A DNA stretch of 64,000 nt from Epiperipatus broadwayi (GCA_028023455.1 JAQFVV010000278.1:840554-904553), one strand, 5' to 3'; positions 34,231-47,838 are shown, numbered from the stretch's first letter. Notes: generated by a model from the sequence alone, not told the origin. A program made the numbers and translations.

Positions 34231-34990
34231 ATAACATAGCTTACACCACAGCATATACGCTTTATTAATGGAATGCCATTTATAATGAATACTCTCCTTT
34301 CCAAACACAAGATAAAGTCATAAACAATGAGGATTGCCAATTCCTCAACAAGCTTTGTGATAAATACTTATCCAAGGCAAGCACTTAAAATACCTCTGTC
34401 AGGAACCCCCCCTTAAACCTCTGACCATGGTTTCATGCTTTGGCACTCCTCAGAGAAATGCCAAAGCATGAAATCATGGTCAGGGGTTTGGGAGGGGGTG
34501 GCTCTGGCTAAGCATTTATCACAAAGCTTGTTGAGGAATTGGAAATCCTCATTGTTTATAACTTACAAGCTTAAGAGAATAGGATCATGTGATCTATGCT
34601 TCTTATTTTGACAAGATAAAGTCTTTTTAAAAGATAGAATGGATCCACTCTATCTTTTTCACCCAAGCTATATGTATGGATGAATCTGAAGCATTTGGAG
34701 CTTAGAGTGTAAAGATTTAACTAATCACTTTAAATTACTTATCATATGATTTTTGTTATGATGCTTGATACCTCATTATTAAATGAAAACTTAAAACATA
34801 TGTAAATATTTTTATTTATATAGCATGATGTTTTTATAAATTATAATAATAATGTAGCTTACACTATGGAACATGCACTTTACAGATGTAACACTATTTC
34901 TAATGAAGACTTTCCTTTCCAAACACAAGATCTTTTTAAAAGATAGAATGGATCCACTCTATCTTTTTTACCCAAGCTATATGTATGGGC
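34231..34990. mobile_element. Two partial foldback arms in direct order
   Basis: 34231-34330 plus 34610-34690, and 34846-34990, share TAGCTTACAC, CCTTTCCAAACACAAGAT and AAAAGATAGAATGGATCCAC. This resembles the left arm at 15073-15240 (ACAAGATAAAGTCTTTTTGA, then ATGAATCCAC). The first copy is split by the smaller foldback at 34320-34560. Confidence 0.55.
34320..34560. mobile_element. Nested 241-bp foldback element
   Basis: It begins ATAAACAATGAGGATT and ends in the complement AATCCTCATTGTTTAT. Arms of about 110 bp pair, including CTCAACAAGCTTTGTGATAAA and GACCATGGTTTCATGCTTTGG with their complements; the loop is near 34444-34455. The centre is GC-rich compared with the neighbourhood. Confidence 0.8.
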
Positions 34991-36280
34991 CAAAAGATAA
35001 ATGTCCCAAGTTACTCAGCTTGATCAGAAGAGAGCCAATATACTGAATGTGAAATCAAATTAGTATTATTGCATCACAATGTGATCATCGTCACTGGTAA
35101 AGAAGAATTGGGTCCACATGCCATCCAAATCCAATATTGGCATTTACCATTAATAAAAAAGAAACTGCATCTCATATTCAAAACAATATATGTTTATATA
35201 TTTCTAATAAATTTTATCTATTTAACTCTTAATTATTTTAATAAAACATTTTATAAGATATTATTTGTATATGTATATAATCTCAAAGTATATCTCTAAT
35301 GTGATAACTGCTAATGTTGTTTTTAAACATCATATTGTTATGTTAAATACACTGACTCTTGCTATAACAATAATATAATATTTGGTTTTTAGAGAAAGAA
35401 ATAATTATCTAGTTTGGCACAAGTTTAATATGGTTATAAACATTGTGCTCATTTTTTTTTTTGCAATAAAGCTCACTTTTTATGGATATATTATAATATT
35501 CTGAAGAAATATATTATATCCTTATTTTTGATACAATGTGTGTTTGGGATTCTATCATGATAGAAGGAATTTAAAAGAAAAAATATATTTTATTAAATAT
35601 AATAATTTATCAAAAAAATGTAATTTCTTATTTAATAAACAAGATTTATTATTTTTATTGTTACACTCATAATCAAAGAAAACGTACTTGTAGATTTTTT
35701 TAACATCACATGATCGCCATTTCTTATGTTTGCTCATAATTGTTATTAATTGTTCTGGCATTGAGTAGCACTACTATATGAAAAGTTTTGCCTGTTTTAA
35801 TAGATTTTTTTGAGATTAAGAAAAAAATTCAATTAACTATAATTAGAGAGAAAAGGAGGTGTGATATTTTTTCCATGATTAAATATGGCCGATCAGAATG
35901 GACAGTGTACAATCTGCATTTCTTTAGGGATACTTTTCTTTAATATAGCAATGTGTTCTTTTCTGTTTTTCTGTTCTATTTGTAGTCATATCAATAGATA
36001 AATCAATATGTTTTATTGTTATATATTTTATACTTGAAATTTGCAACACATTGGAACCTTTACAAATATTTTACAAGAGTTTGTACTAAGTCAATTAAGA
36101 TTTTTTTATTGATACACTATTATTTTTCTTTTATTCAAAATATTATTATTTTATTATTTGGGACATATTGGTTATTTATTAATGTCTGTTCTTTATTATA
36201 CCTTACTTTATGTAATTACCTTTTCTTCTTTAACACATATGTCAATGGATAGTATACTCAAGCAAAGAGGTAGAATACCA
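34991..36280. other. AT-rich DNA, no gene
   Basis: 35703-35795 is a degenerate piece of the ribozyme-repeat family (CATCACATGATCGCC, then GAGTAGCACTACTATATG). Frames at 35069, 35555 and 36016 are hydrophobic and Phe/Tyr/Ile-rich as expected from AT-rich noise. Confidence 0.4.
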
Positions 36281-37245
36281 CTGATAGATTAACTATCAAT
36301 GATACCTACAACATCGATTGTGGCTACACAAAAGCATAACCATGATCATATTTCATGGATATAGCACCCTTCCTTACTGCTGGACCAAAAATCTGCCACC
36401 CAAAGCACTTTATTTCATTTGAAAACACATTTTAAATACCAGCAGCATGCTCATTCAACAGACACATGAACCCAGAGCTTGAAATATACCCAGGCTAGCT
36501 CACACTCTTGATCAGGGGAACCCAGTGCAGTATTACTTAACATATGAAAATATGTAAAAAATTTAAAGTACTGGTGACACAGTTAAAAGAGAGAGAGAGA
36601 GTGCAGACCAAGTAACATCTAAGCAAACAATCTTTTATTTACACAAATATATATTTAAATAAATATAATAAAAATTAATATAGCAACTAAATAAATGACT
36701 ACTCATTACTATTCACTATTACAAAGTGCATTAAAGTTCATTTCATTAAAAATATATTTGTCTAAACAGTCTCTAGTTCCAAAAATATATTTACCTAAGT
36801 TTTATTATGTTGAGAGGACACACTTCCATTGGTTTTGATTTCCAACCAGTTGGCTTTTTGGTCTCATTAATGGATTCATGGCCCTTCTTCCCTTCTTTGG
36901 ATGGACAATAGAAGAAAGAGAGAATCTGCAGCATAATCTATATCACTGTTTTTCCATTGGATCCAGGTATTAACAGTTGATGGAGCCAATGACTCAGGGC
37001 ATAAAACCCAATCAAACACTCCAAAGTTTATCTAGCAATGCATGTTGCTACTTCTGTGGCTTCTTCATTTATATTTTCCATAGATTATAGACATGGTCAC
37101 TAAGGGTCATGTTATCTATACCCTCAGTCATGAATAGATCAATGAAGTGGTGAACTGTAAATTTAAAATTTGAAACACTGAACCAAAACTTTTGAAAACT
37201 TTCTGCAAAACACTGGACAACTGGATAACAATAGACTAACTGCCC
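36281..37245. other. Unclassified higher-complexity segment
   Basis: It has more balanced base composition than either flank. The minus strand at about 36880-37045 has one open run (FDWVLCPESLAPS, then YAADSLFLLLS) broken soon after by stops, which could be a decayed coding fragment. A (GA)n run lies at 36588-36600. No family recognised. Confidence 0.3.
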
Positions 37246-39660
37246 TTTTTATACAAAGTCTCCCATTGATTTTTTTATCATAATTTTAGTCTGGTTTAGT
37301 TCTTTTTTATTTTATTTATCTAATCTTATTAGATTAATCTAACATTTTATTGACCAGGAATCTTTCAAAATTAATTGCATTCCTGCCAATGAGATAGTTT
37401 ACAAAAGTTTATTTTAATTACATTTTATTTTACATTTATTTGTTTTTAAACATTTATTTATTTTTAATTTATAAAAAGGTGTGAGAACAGGTTTTAAATC
37501 TTTCCCCATCCTTTTTTTTATTAAAACAGTTATTTTTTTAAAAAAATGTCACAATCTTTCATATATATTATTTAATGTTAAAAAATTTTTTTTAAATATA
37601 ATAAACAAATTTTCTTATTAGTATCATTATAATAAAGTCTTAAACTAAATGTTTTATTATTATAGATTAAAATAATTTGTTTGGCCTGTTTAGCTCTTAG
37701 TTATTTAAAAACAGTTAGATTATTTATTATTTGCTTTAAAGACCAAAATTAACAGTTTGAATCTAAAGAAAAGTTAATTTACTTATCATGTTTTTTTTAT
37801 TAGATGCATTAAATAAACTTGTTTTATTTTGTATAAAAATGGTTATTTAATTTAGTTACAATGTTTGTTTTTGGTTTTTTAAAATAAATGCTTCTAAAAT
37901 TATAATTTTAAAAATGTTAGTTTATGTAAGAGTGTTTAAAATCAGAATCCAAAGATATTAAGTTTAAACCTAAATAATTGGGATAAATTTCAATTTAAAT
38001 AAGTTTTAACTTGAATAAATATTAGTGACCAATTTAACTTCAATTGTTTTAACTCTTGGTTATATTTAGTGTACATGTGCATGTATAGATATGTGTCCAT
38101 GCATTTGATGGCAGGGGAAATTAAAAAAAAAGAATGTATTAAAAGTAATAATACTTTTAAGAAAATACATTTAATAATTTTAATATTAAAAAACTTTTAA
38201 CCATTCCACATTTTCTAATTCATTGCTTCATTTTTTCATTAATTCACTCCTTAGTCAGAATTTCCACAAGCTTTATACTGTAATATGTATATTTTCTTAC
38301 ATACATTATAATATAAAATTGTAAATAAAAAAAATTCCATAGATGGCAAGAAAATCAAAAAATTCTTCAAAATAAAATTTATCTCCATTCTGACAAGTGT
38401 CTCTATTGTATTCTGACAATTTTACCAAAAAACATGTTTATTTGTGAATTTATTAAAATTCTAGATAGTTTTATACAGTAATTTATATAATATTTATTAG
38501 AAATTAAAATATAAATTATTAATAATTTATTTTGAATGGAAATACTTTATTTTCAAAAATAAAATTTTATATTAGTGGAAAATGCAATTATACCCTAAAG
38601 CTATTTAGATACTTAACTTTCTATATAAGCAATGTAATTATAATAATGAGTATGAAATATAATAATTTTGCAATAAATATTGAAATATTTTAAGCTTTTA
38701 AAGAATATTTTATTAAATATAACAGAAATAAATAAATATTTATTCAGATTATTAAAAAAATAACAGATAATGAAGATTTTTTTGATTTTGCAAAATGAAA
38801 ATAATCATTCTAGAAATGATAATGTATAACTTTTTTGTATTGATTACCATCTCATTTTTTTATATTTATAGATAGAAAAAGTGAAAATTTAAAATTTACT
38901 TTAGTAATCAGCACAAATATCTATCAAATAAAGTCAACTTTATTATTCTCTGATCAGTAATAATGGGTTAAGCTTAAATTCTATGTTAAACATGAAAACA
39001 TAGAAAATGATAAAATGTTGAAGCAGTGTCAGAGGGTTAAATAGTGTATGGGAAAAAATATATTTTGAGTTAAAATATTTGATTTAATAAAAGATATGTA
39101 ACTTACTAGTATAAATCATTTATTTAATAATTAAATTGGAATTAACAAAGTTCATTATCAGTTTAGATGTCATATGATTGAATAGGCTGGATTCCTAAAT
39201 GTCAAGGTCAAATTAATCAATTGTAAAAAACAAAAATAAATTAATAATTTATATATGATAAAATACTGTGAGGAGGTTGGTTCATCTGTGACACATTATA
39301 AAAAATGCAGTGGAAAATTTTGGTGTGTGTGTATAAAAGAAACTTACACATTAATATTAAAATAATCTAATTCTTTAGTTGCTTCAATTTAGTTTTAAAT
39401 AATTTTGATTAGTTTTATTTAACTATTAATTTTTTAAAGGCAGTTTAAAAGTTTTATGTTTGATTTTTGATTGTCTTCATGGTTGAATAAAAAGTTAAAA
39501 AGTAATTCATTGTAATATTGCTCCTATAGCATATGTTCAAGTCACTTGCCAAACAATAAATCATATAAAGATGCTAAAAATATTGTTAATTTTTCAAAGA
39601 AGTCAACAAAACACAGAAGACACCCAGTATGTTATTTTATTTTTTATACTAAAGCATTAG
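37246..39660. other. Very AT-rich noncoding DNA
   Basis: No open frame of interest, no RNA, no repeat assigned. Confidence 0.4.
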
Positions 39661-40030
39661 ATTCCAATATCAGCCTTTCAAGCTAATTGAGCACACACCT
39701 TTTGAGTGTTAAATAAATGAATACTCTCTTCTTCAATCCAAGATATAGTATTTATGTAGGAATAAAAAAAAACATTGTAAATAGTAACTTAAAGTGAGAA
39801 TCTACTCACGCTCTCTTTAACAGTTCTTCAGATTTGCTCATATAAAAGAATTTGAGTCATAGGAATAAGGGGATTCTTTTTATTCTTGCATAAATACTAT
39901 ATCTTGGATTGAAAAAGAGAGTATTCATTTATTTAACACTCAAAAGGTACATGCTCAATTAGCTTGAAAGGCTGATATTGGAATGAAATATAATTGCAAG
40001 CACGGTGCTAGATAAAATATTTGCTTATTT
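39661..40030. mobile_element. Foldback element with 13-bp target duplication
   Basis: ACTAAAGCATTAG flanks both sides (39648-39660 and 40031-40043). The left arm TCCAATATCAGCCTTTCAAG and right arm CTTGAAAGGCTGATATTGGA are inverted, as are the next blocks; the loop is near 39790-39850. The right end has the family tail (CACGGTGCTAGATAAAATAT, then TTGCTTATTT). It is the same family as 17395-17892. Confidence 0.85.
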
Positions 40031-40043
40031 ACTAAAGCATTAG

Positions 40044-40830
40044 CTAAATTTGAACTTTTGCTGTAATAATTATCTTCAACAATTTAACTGCTCTTTTGTG
40101 AGGAGGTTATTGTATTTAAGACAAATTAAATGTGAAAATGATAAACTGTCATTAAATTATTGAAATTCTTAAAAAAAGAAGTGACAATTATTTAGACTTA
40201 TATTATAAAGTTATAATGAAAGAAAAAGTCATAAAAATCAACCTGTTAATTATTCTGAAGAAAAAAACTATGTAGACATTTTTATGCTAAGATGATTAAG
40301 CTAACATCTAATTAACACAAGTATTTATTCCAAGTTCATCTATCTATTCATTAGAATAGTTTTTAGAATCACTTACTTGCTTTAAATAAATTGCTTTACA
40401 TTTAAAAACAATGATTTAAGTTTACCTTATACTATTTAATATTACCAAAATGTCAACATATAATATAAAATTTTTATAAAGAACAGTTGCTAATTACTAT
40501 TCTCTTTCTGTCCATTTTTTCTCTGATTTGTATTATAATTTAAAATGTGTTATAAAGGAACTGTATAATCATTTAAAATATCTAATATCAACTTTTGTCA
40601 TCTTTAAATTTGTTAAATTCAATTGAATTTTTTTTCAAAGAATTTTGCTATAAGTCTTTGTATATGTGCTTTCTCTGGCTTAATAAACGACTATATATTG
40701 CCATATCATTTTAAGTAGATAAAAAGTACTTGAACCAGAAGAAATATTTTTTTTTATAAAGGGAAAATAATTTTAATCTCAAATCTGAAGAAGGGTAAAC
40801 TATTTATCATATATATATATTATGTATTAT
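40044..40830. other. AT-rich noncoding DNA
   Basis: No feature recognised. Confidence 0.4.
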
Positions 40831-40849
40831 GTTGTTGTTGTTGTTGTTG

Positions 40850-40933
<84 letters not shown>
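40831..40933. repeat. (GTT)n-(ATT)n microsatellite
   Basis: A GTT run (40831-40853) passes into a long ATT run (40854-40933). Confidence 0.95.
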
Positions 40934-40936
<3 letters not shown>

Positions 40937-41793
40937 ATATTATAAATATTATATAATGGTGGTGTTCAAGAAATACTATTGGGTGTGATATAATATAAAA
41001 GATTCATTCTATGAATTAATTTTTATTATTATTCTGAAATTCTTTGAATTATTGTTTAAGCTTAAATAAATGATTCTACCAAAGATATACAAACATTTTA
41101 TATATTTGATATAAATATTTATAAACAAAAGTATTATGAATGCTGGTGCATGTATGAGAATTTAAATAGTTTATAAATTGAATATTATCATCATTATGTA
41201 CCCATAGTATTAGACTGAATAGATGTCTTGTATCCTTCTTGTATGTGAGTGCAAGATGTATATTTATTTATACATAATTATTTATTTATTATTATTATTA
41301 TCAGCATCAATACATTATACTATTAGTGATATTTCTTTAGACAATTTTAGACTGGATATTGCATTATTTTATATGCATTAAGCCCCTCCATGAGTGAGAG
41401 TGCAGCTTGTTATTTATCAACACTATCAGCACATAGTTACCAGGAGCTCATTTGTATTTTATTGTTTCTATTTTCATTATTCACTTTGCCATAGGATTTC
41501 AATGTTACAGCATATTTTAGTATATTGCAAACATCTAAAGGTATGTCTGTCTTATAATTCATTATTAACTCTGTTATAATTTTAAACTTAAAATGCATTA
41601 TCAGTGTTGAGCATGTTTATTTCCTAGCCCCAACATAGGTATTATTAGTATTATATAAGTATTATTTATCTTGCATAATATTTGAAACCTATGAAATGTT
41701 TTCACACTGATTTTTCTATCCTGTTTTGGTCATGAAGAGAATACAATATCTCACTAGTTACCTGGATAAAGGCATATAGTTGTAATGTTGTTT
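40934..41793. other. AT-rich noncoding DNA
   Basis: No supported gene. The short frame at 41394 has no motif and no codon bias to suggest coding. Confidence 0.4.
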
Positions 41794-41801
41794 CTCTATG
41801 G

Positions 41802-42281
41802 CAGGGGTGTCCAACAAGTCGATCGTGATCTACCGGTCGATCGCAAAGCCAATTTTTGTTGATCATGAGGCCAATCTGGCAAGAGCTGTCAGGTAACGAG
41901 TCAAACAAATTAAGTCAAGATTTTCAAGTTTTTTTGTTTTTATTGTAATTTTTTTTTCAATTCTAGATAGATGAATTCCACTAAGCTGTATCATTATTGA
42001 AAATAATATTTTTAATCTTGATTTAATGTACCTAATTTGAATTAATAAATATTGTTAATAATTACTCATGTTGCTTTAATTCCCCTGGACGTGAGTTTTT
42101 GGGCCTATTAAATAATTATTTTTTTTTATTAGGTAGATATATAAAAGTAGTATGTACTTCACACCTTCCTCCACTTAGACTACACCTATGACAACAAGTC
42201 AATCCGCCTATGACAACAAGTGAATCACAACACATTTTAAAAATAAAAAGATCTTATAAACACAAACGTTGGCCAACTCTG
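41802..42281. mobile_element. Non-autonomous hAT element with 8-bp target duplication
   Basis: It starts CAGGGGTGTCCAAC and ends in the complement of CAGAGTTGGCCAAC, matching the CAG...GTCCAAC type of hAT terminal repeats. CTCTATGG is duplicated exactly on both sides (41794-41801 and 42282-42289), the 8-bp size made by hAT transposases. Just inside the left end is a palindrome-rich block built on GATCG and ACCGGTCGATCG. At 480 bp with no transposase frame, it depends on an autonomous partner. Confidence 0.9.
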
Positions 42282-42289
42282 CTCTATGG

Positions 42290-43379
42290 GTATAATGTTA
42301 GAAATGAAGTCTGTTTTAGATAGATACAAGAACTTTCAAATAATGGTAATTACTTATGTTATATATGTTATGAATATTTTATGAAAGGTAGATTTATTTG
42401 TAAAATTTATTAATATTTGTGAGTATAATATATTAAATTATGTAAAAAAATAATGTTTATTGTAAATAAATATTATATTGTATATTTATTTTAAGTTTAT
42501 TTATTTATTTTGCTTATTATTTATTCTACCTGCATTCTCAGATAATAAATATTATATTAATTGTTTTATTTCAAATGCACTTGTAATGTAGTTGGTAGCA
42601 TAAAATATACCCTTAGGGCCTGCTCCATGATTCCATATTATTGCTTAATAAAAGTTGCATCAGAAGATATTAAACTTATGTATTTTATAGTTGTTAAAAA
42701 TGAAAGTTATACTTGAATAATTTGAAAGTATTTAAAAATGTTCCAATCTTCTAGTCATATATTATTTAAGTATTTGAATACTCTATTATAATGTAGTTTT
42801 ATTTCTGATCTCTGAAAATACTAATATTATTGATAAAATTAAGAAAAGAATATAAAATGCTTAATATATTGTTTGAATAATAGATTTTACATTAAAACTT
42901 TAAAGTATAGCGCTGTTAGACTTTTTTTGTTCCAAGTGCATTTTAAATTTGAACCCTGAAATGAAGTCATTTTAGAACCTAAGATGAGATTTTAAAATTG
43001 CCTATATTTTAAATAAAGTAAAAATAAAACCTGAGATAAGATTTAATCTAATATAAAAACTTTGTATATTAGTAATTAAAAGTAATTATTGTGTTTCCTA
43101 TACGGAAACTCATACTCTGGTATTTCAAAAATCTATAGCTATTATAATGCCTGTATGGGCAACCTTTAATTCCAGAATTTTTGGCCAGGGAGCATATTAT
43201 TTCATGCAGGTTACAATATATATATATATATATATCCAACAGTCAGTTATACATATTATTTATCTCAGTGCAACCTTCACCTTAACTTAATCCTATCACA
43301 ACTATCCATCAACCCAGAAATCAGACCAATCTCTGTCAGATTCTTGGTGCATTTTTGATACAAACAGTTTACTGATTTT
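42290..43379. other. AT-rich noncoding DNA
   Basis: Only a short AT tract near 43218-43236. No gene. Confidence 0.4.
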
Positions 43380-43397
43380 TATCAATTGAATAATACA

Positions 43398-43422
43398 CAC
43401 ATATATATATATATATAAAGGA

Positions 43423-43459
<37 letters not shown>
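43398..43459. repeat. (AT)n tract in two blocks
   Basis: Two AT runs are separated by AAAGGAGT (43418-43425). The same AAAGGAGT recurs at 43459-43466 where the RTE fragment begins. The AT array seems to have expanded between two copies of the RTE 5' edge. Confidence 0.85.
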
Positions 43460-43462
<3 letters not shown>

Positions 43463-44284
43463 GAGTGAAAGTAAATGGAGATTATTTAAGTCATTTAGAT
43501 TTCGCAGATGATGTAGTTGTTTTTGCAAATAATGCTTCAGAGCTGCAGGATATGTTGCAGGAATTATCAGATGAAAGTAGGAAAGTAGGACTAAAGATAA
43601 ATGTTAAAAAGACTAAAGTAATGTTTAATCGATTTGCTCAAAATATGAAAATAAAGATTGATTATGATGAATTTAGAAGAAGTTAACAGTTACAAATACC
43701 TTGGTCAGATTATTAATGCAGATGGAAACATAATGGATGAAATTAATCATAGAATTAAACTTGGTTGGAGTGCTTTTGGTAGAAATAACTTGATACTAAA
43801 AGGAAATATGCCTATGTGTTTGAAAAGGAAGGTTTTTAACAAATGTGTTTTACCAGTTCTTACTTATGGATCTGAGACTTGGACACTTAATAGAAAAGCA
43901 ATACAGAGACTTCAGACCACTCAAAAAGTATGGAGAGATGCATGTTGGGAGTAACAAGAAGAGATCGAAAACGCAATGTATGGGTAAGAGAACAAACAGG
44001 TGTTACTGACCTCATTGAAAAAATTAAAAGATTGAAGTGGAGTTGGGCTGGACATATTGCTAGAAGAGATGATAATAGATGGACAATTGAAATTTTAAAC
44101 TGGATTCCAAGAGATTGTAAAAGACCCAGAAAGAGACCACATGTGAGATGGATGGATGAAATAAGAAAGTGTGCAGGGGTGATGTGGAGAAGAGAAGCTA
44201 AAGATCAGAAAAGATCGATTAAACTTGGAGAGACCTTCATTCTGCCGTGGATTGATAATGGTTGATGATGATGATGATGATGAC
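43460..44284 (+). pseudogene. 5'-truncated RTE LINE, 3' third with (GAT)n end
   Basis: Three overlapping frames give one product once two single-base indels are allowed for. 43465-43686 has the catalytic FADD box (LDFADDVVVFAN). 43658-43954 has YKYLGQIIN, then KVFNKCVLPVLTYGSETW. 43930-44265 has WAGHIARRDDNRW, NWIPRDCKRP, WRREAKDQ and a Trp-Ile C-terminus. This is the thumb and C-terminal end of RTE-type ORF2 (endonuclease-reverse transcriptase). The DNA ends in (GAT)n, the usual short-repeat 3' end of RTE elements. The first indel is an extra base near 43675, the second a lost base near 43926. Confidence 0.9.
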
Positions 44285-45289
44285 TCATAGTAAATTTAAT
44301 TTTTTTAAAGTACATATATACTTTGTAGAGGTACTTAACTTTATATATATATAATAGCAGTTAAGAACCCATTTAAAATAAATTAGTCTGAACCTATATG
44401 CTTTTCACCCACTCGCTAAGACAGATCCCCAATGCACTTAGCAGTTGTTACTAAAACTGACATTAGAAAAAAAGACAAAGTTATATAATTAATGTGTTTT
44501 AATAATTATAAAGCCTTTTTAAGATTCCAACTTATGAGCAAAAGTACCCAGGTCAGAATTCATTGTTATTTAAATGTTACCAGTCACATTCTTTTTTTTC
44601 CCAATCATATCAATAAACTATATACATTTATTTTAGAAAAGAAAAAAATAATTAGGATACTTTGTTGGCCAAAAAGAAAGAAGATAATATATTTACTTAG
44701 ATAAATTATGAAAAATCTCCCATTTATCTAGTAGTAATTAAAAATTTATCTAGGAAATCCATGTGTTTATTAAAAAAACTAGATATGGAAAAATGCTAAT
44801 CAATGGAAATAAAAAGAAAAAGAAAACATTGCGATTAATTAAAATCTAATTAATTTTGTAGCAATAAGTAAATGTAGTCGGATTTGTTGAGTTAATCATA
44901 GATAGTGTGTTATATGTAAAATGGTGTTACATACCAGTTGAAATAGTGTTAGATTGTGTATGTATGATTTTTTTATGGTTTTAAGATTCCTACGACATTG
45001 ACTCACGTCAAGAACTGGTACTTTATTTCAAACAGCTAATGAAATTTAAGCTAGTTAGAAAGGCATTTCAAATTATTTAAAAAAAAGCTAAGTTGTAAAT
45101 TATTAACCCAGGTAGCATAAAACAATACAATAACAATACAATGGCTGAAAGTCTCATTATAGTGGAGTAAATATTTTTATTACTACTTGAATCGATTCAA
45201 CCAGGAATTATATAACCTCTTGTCAATTTCAACTTTAAAATTGTGTCATTCTTGACTACAACAACAGATTATGAACTAGGAAAAGCAGT
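44285..45289. other. AT-rich noncoding DNA
   Basis: No supported gene. The frame at 44492-44704 is Lys/Ile/Phe-rich noise. Confidence 0.4.
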
Positions 45290-45393
45290 CAAGCATTGGT
45301 GGTCGAGAGGTCAGCGACAGCTGCTTTACAAGCAGTTGTCCTGGGTTAGCAGGTTCGCTTCCCGGCTGATGCTATGACACATGAGGGAAAAAA
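45290..45393 (+). mobile_element. Very short tRNA-derived SINE, 16-bp target duplication
   Basis: AACTAGGAAAAGCAGT is repeated exactly on both sides (45274-45289 and 45394-45409). The 104-bp element starts CAAGCATTGGTGG and contains a tRNA-like body: seven-pair acceptor (GCATTGG with CTGATGC, two wobbles), anticodon loop TTTACAA in a GCTGC/GCAG(T) stem, and B box GGTTCGCTTCCC. It ends TATGACACATGAGGGAAAAAA. The tail matches the copy at 27959-28048. Confidence 0.8.
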
Positions 45394-45409
45394 AACTAGG
45401 AAAAGCAGT

Positions 45410-47141
45410 ATCTGTCATATTTTATCTATTTTTTTTGTCAGCCTATCCATGAAAAACATGTAATCTTACTGTATTATTATTATTCTACTTGGAGAAAAAT
45501 CCAGTAAAGCATACCCAAAAAATCCCTGAACTTTGCTAATAGTGACTATAAGATAGACATTTTTTTCCCTAAAAGATTTGAATCTATTTATGTTTTAAGT
45601 TGACTAATGTATATTATAACATTAGAATTCTGATAATATTGTAAAATCCATTTGATTTATAATGAAAGGTCTTCAAAACTAATTATAATAAAGATATAAA
45701 AATGGTCGTGTTTTTCTGATTAATATTTAATCTTTCTCAAACATTTTTAAAGTTTTCTTAATTTAGTATTTGAAAGTTATATTAAACAGAATTTATAACA
45801 TTTCTTTTCGATGAATAATAATTAACAGTGATTGTGAGTTGCCTATTTATATTTATTGATTGATTTATTTTGTTTTAAAGTTATGCACTGATAAGGATTT
45901 AGAAAAACATACTCTATGATGCATTATATATGTTTATGAGATAGTTGTGGGTTAATGGAGGATCTAATATCTAAGAAACTGAGAAAAGTTTGACAATTTC
46001 CATATATATGTTTTTTTATTTTAGAAATAACACTTTAATCTGAAGTATGACAAATATATTTTAACAAAGTAACATCTATAGCAACAAGATATATATCGTC
46101 TCATTACTAGGATATGTTTTATGAGAATGATAGTCAAGAAACATGGCTGGTTACTCCTATCTTTCCATTATAATTAGTTAAGATATTCAGTTTCAAGATA
46201 GTTACTGTTATTATTCCTAATCGCAGAGTTTAAATCATCACACAACCTGATGTGGAAAGTAAATATCAAAAGGGACAAAATGATTGGATGATTAGACATA
46301 GTGATTATTTGTATAAAAGTAGGAATACATTTGTATTTATATATTTAAATATCTTGTTATATGTTATGACAAACTTGTATTAAGGAAACGGACTATTAGA
46401 AAGAAAGTAATTATAAATGCTAATTTGTAATAAAGAATATGAAATATGTAAGTAAATGTTAATTCCTTATATTGTTTAAATAATGAATTTTAAATCTAAA
46501 TTTTTATAAATTAAAATAAAATTACCATCTTATTATAAAAATGAGTAGCAATATGTAAATTATTTCATCTAAATTAATAAAGGAAAAAAAAAATCTTAAT
46601 TAAAAAAAAAAGAAAGAAAATATTTTAAACTGAATTATTCTTATGTAAACCAAGTGTTTGTAAAATAATAATAATGATGAAAATTTTGTGTACAAATAAA
46701 TTAACTAAAATGATTTTAATGTTAATTTTATTTTTATTTTTAATTGGAGAAAATGTGTTGTTTTAATTTGAAATAAGAAATAAACAATCTTTATTTAATT
46801 TTTCATTTTTGAAGACAAAAATAGGAGAACTAAATTACAATAAAATGCAATTATGTTATTCACTGATTTCTTATTATCGTTTGTTGTTTTTTATTATTGT
46901 TATTATTATTAATTTTTTATAAGTAAAAAATAAACTGTAATAAGAATTAGACAAATAATCATTGAATTAATATTAATTATTACTTTAAGACTTAGACTAG
47001 AAAATTATCACAGCGAATCATGGTAGTAGAGTAACATATTGTAGAAATAAAGATTCTGTGAACGTGACTCAATGTGTTACTGTTGATATTCCAATGTTCT
47101 ATGACCTCATGAGCAATTATTTGATGATGATGGTGAGAGTG
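45410..47141. other. AT-rich noncoding DNA
   Basis: No feature recognised. Confidence 0.4.

Positions 47142-47203
<62 letters not shown>
47142..47203. repeat. (ATT)n microsatellite
   Basis: About 20 ATT units. Confidence 0.95.
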
Positions 47204-47386
47204 GTTTCAAAAGGCCTTCATTGTCTCAAAAGAATACAACATTAGTGGTTACATAGTAAATTAACTGCTACAAGTTGATTACAAATTTTAACATTTACAT
47301 TGTCATTTTGATAGAGTTCTTTCTGGATTTACATGAGCTTAAAACATAGTTCTTGTCTACATATAATATACTGAATTGTCCATTCT

Positions 47387-47838
<452 letters not shown>

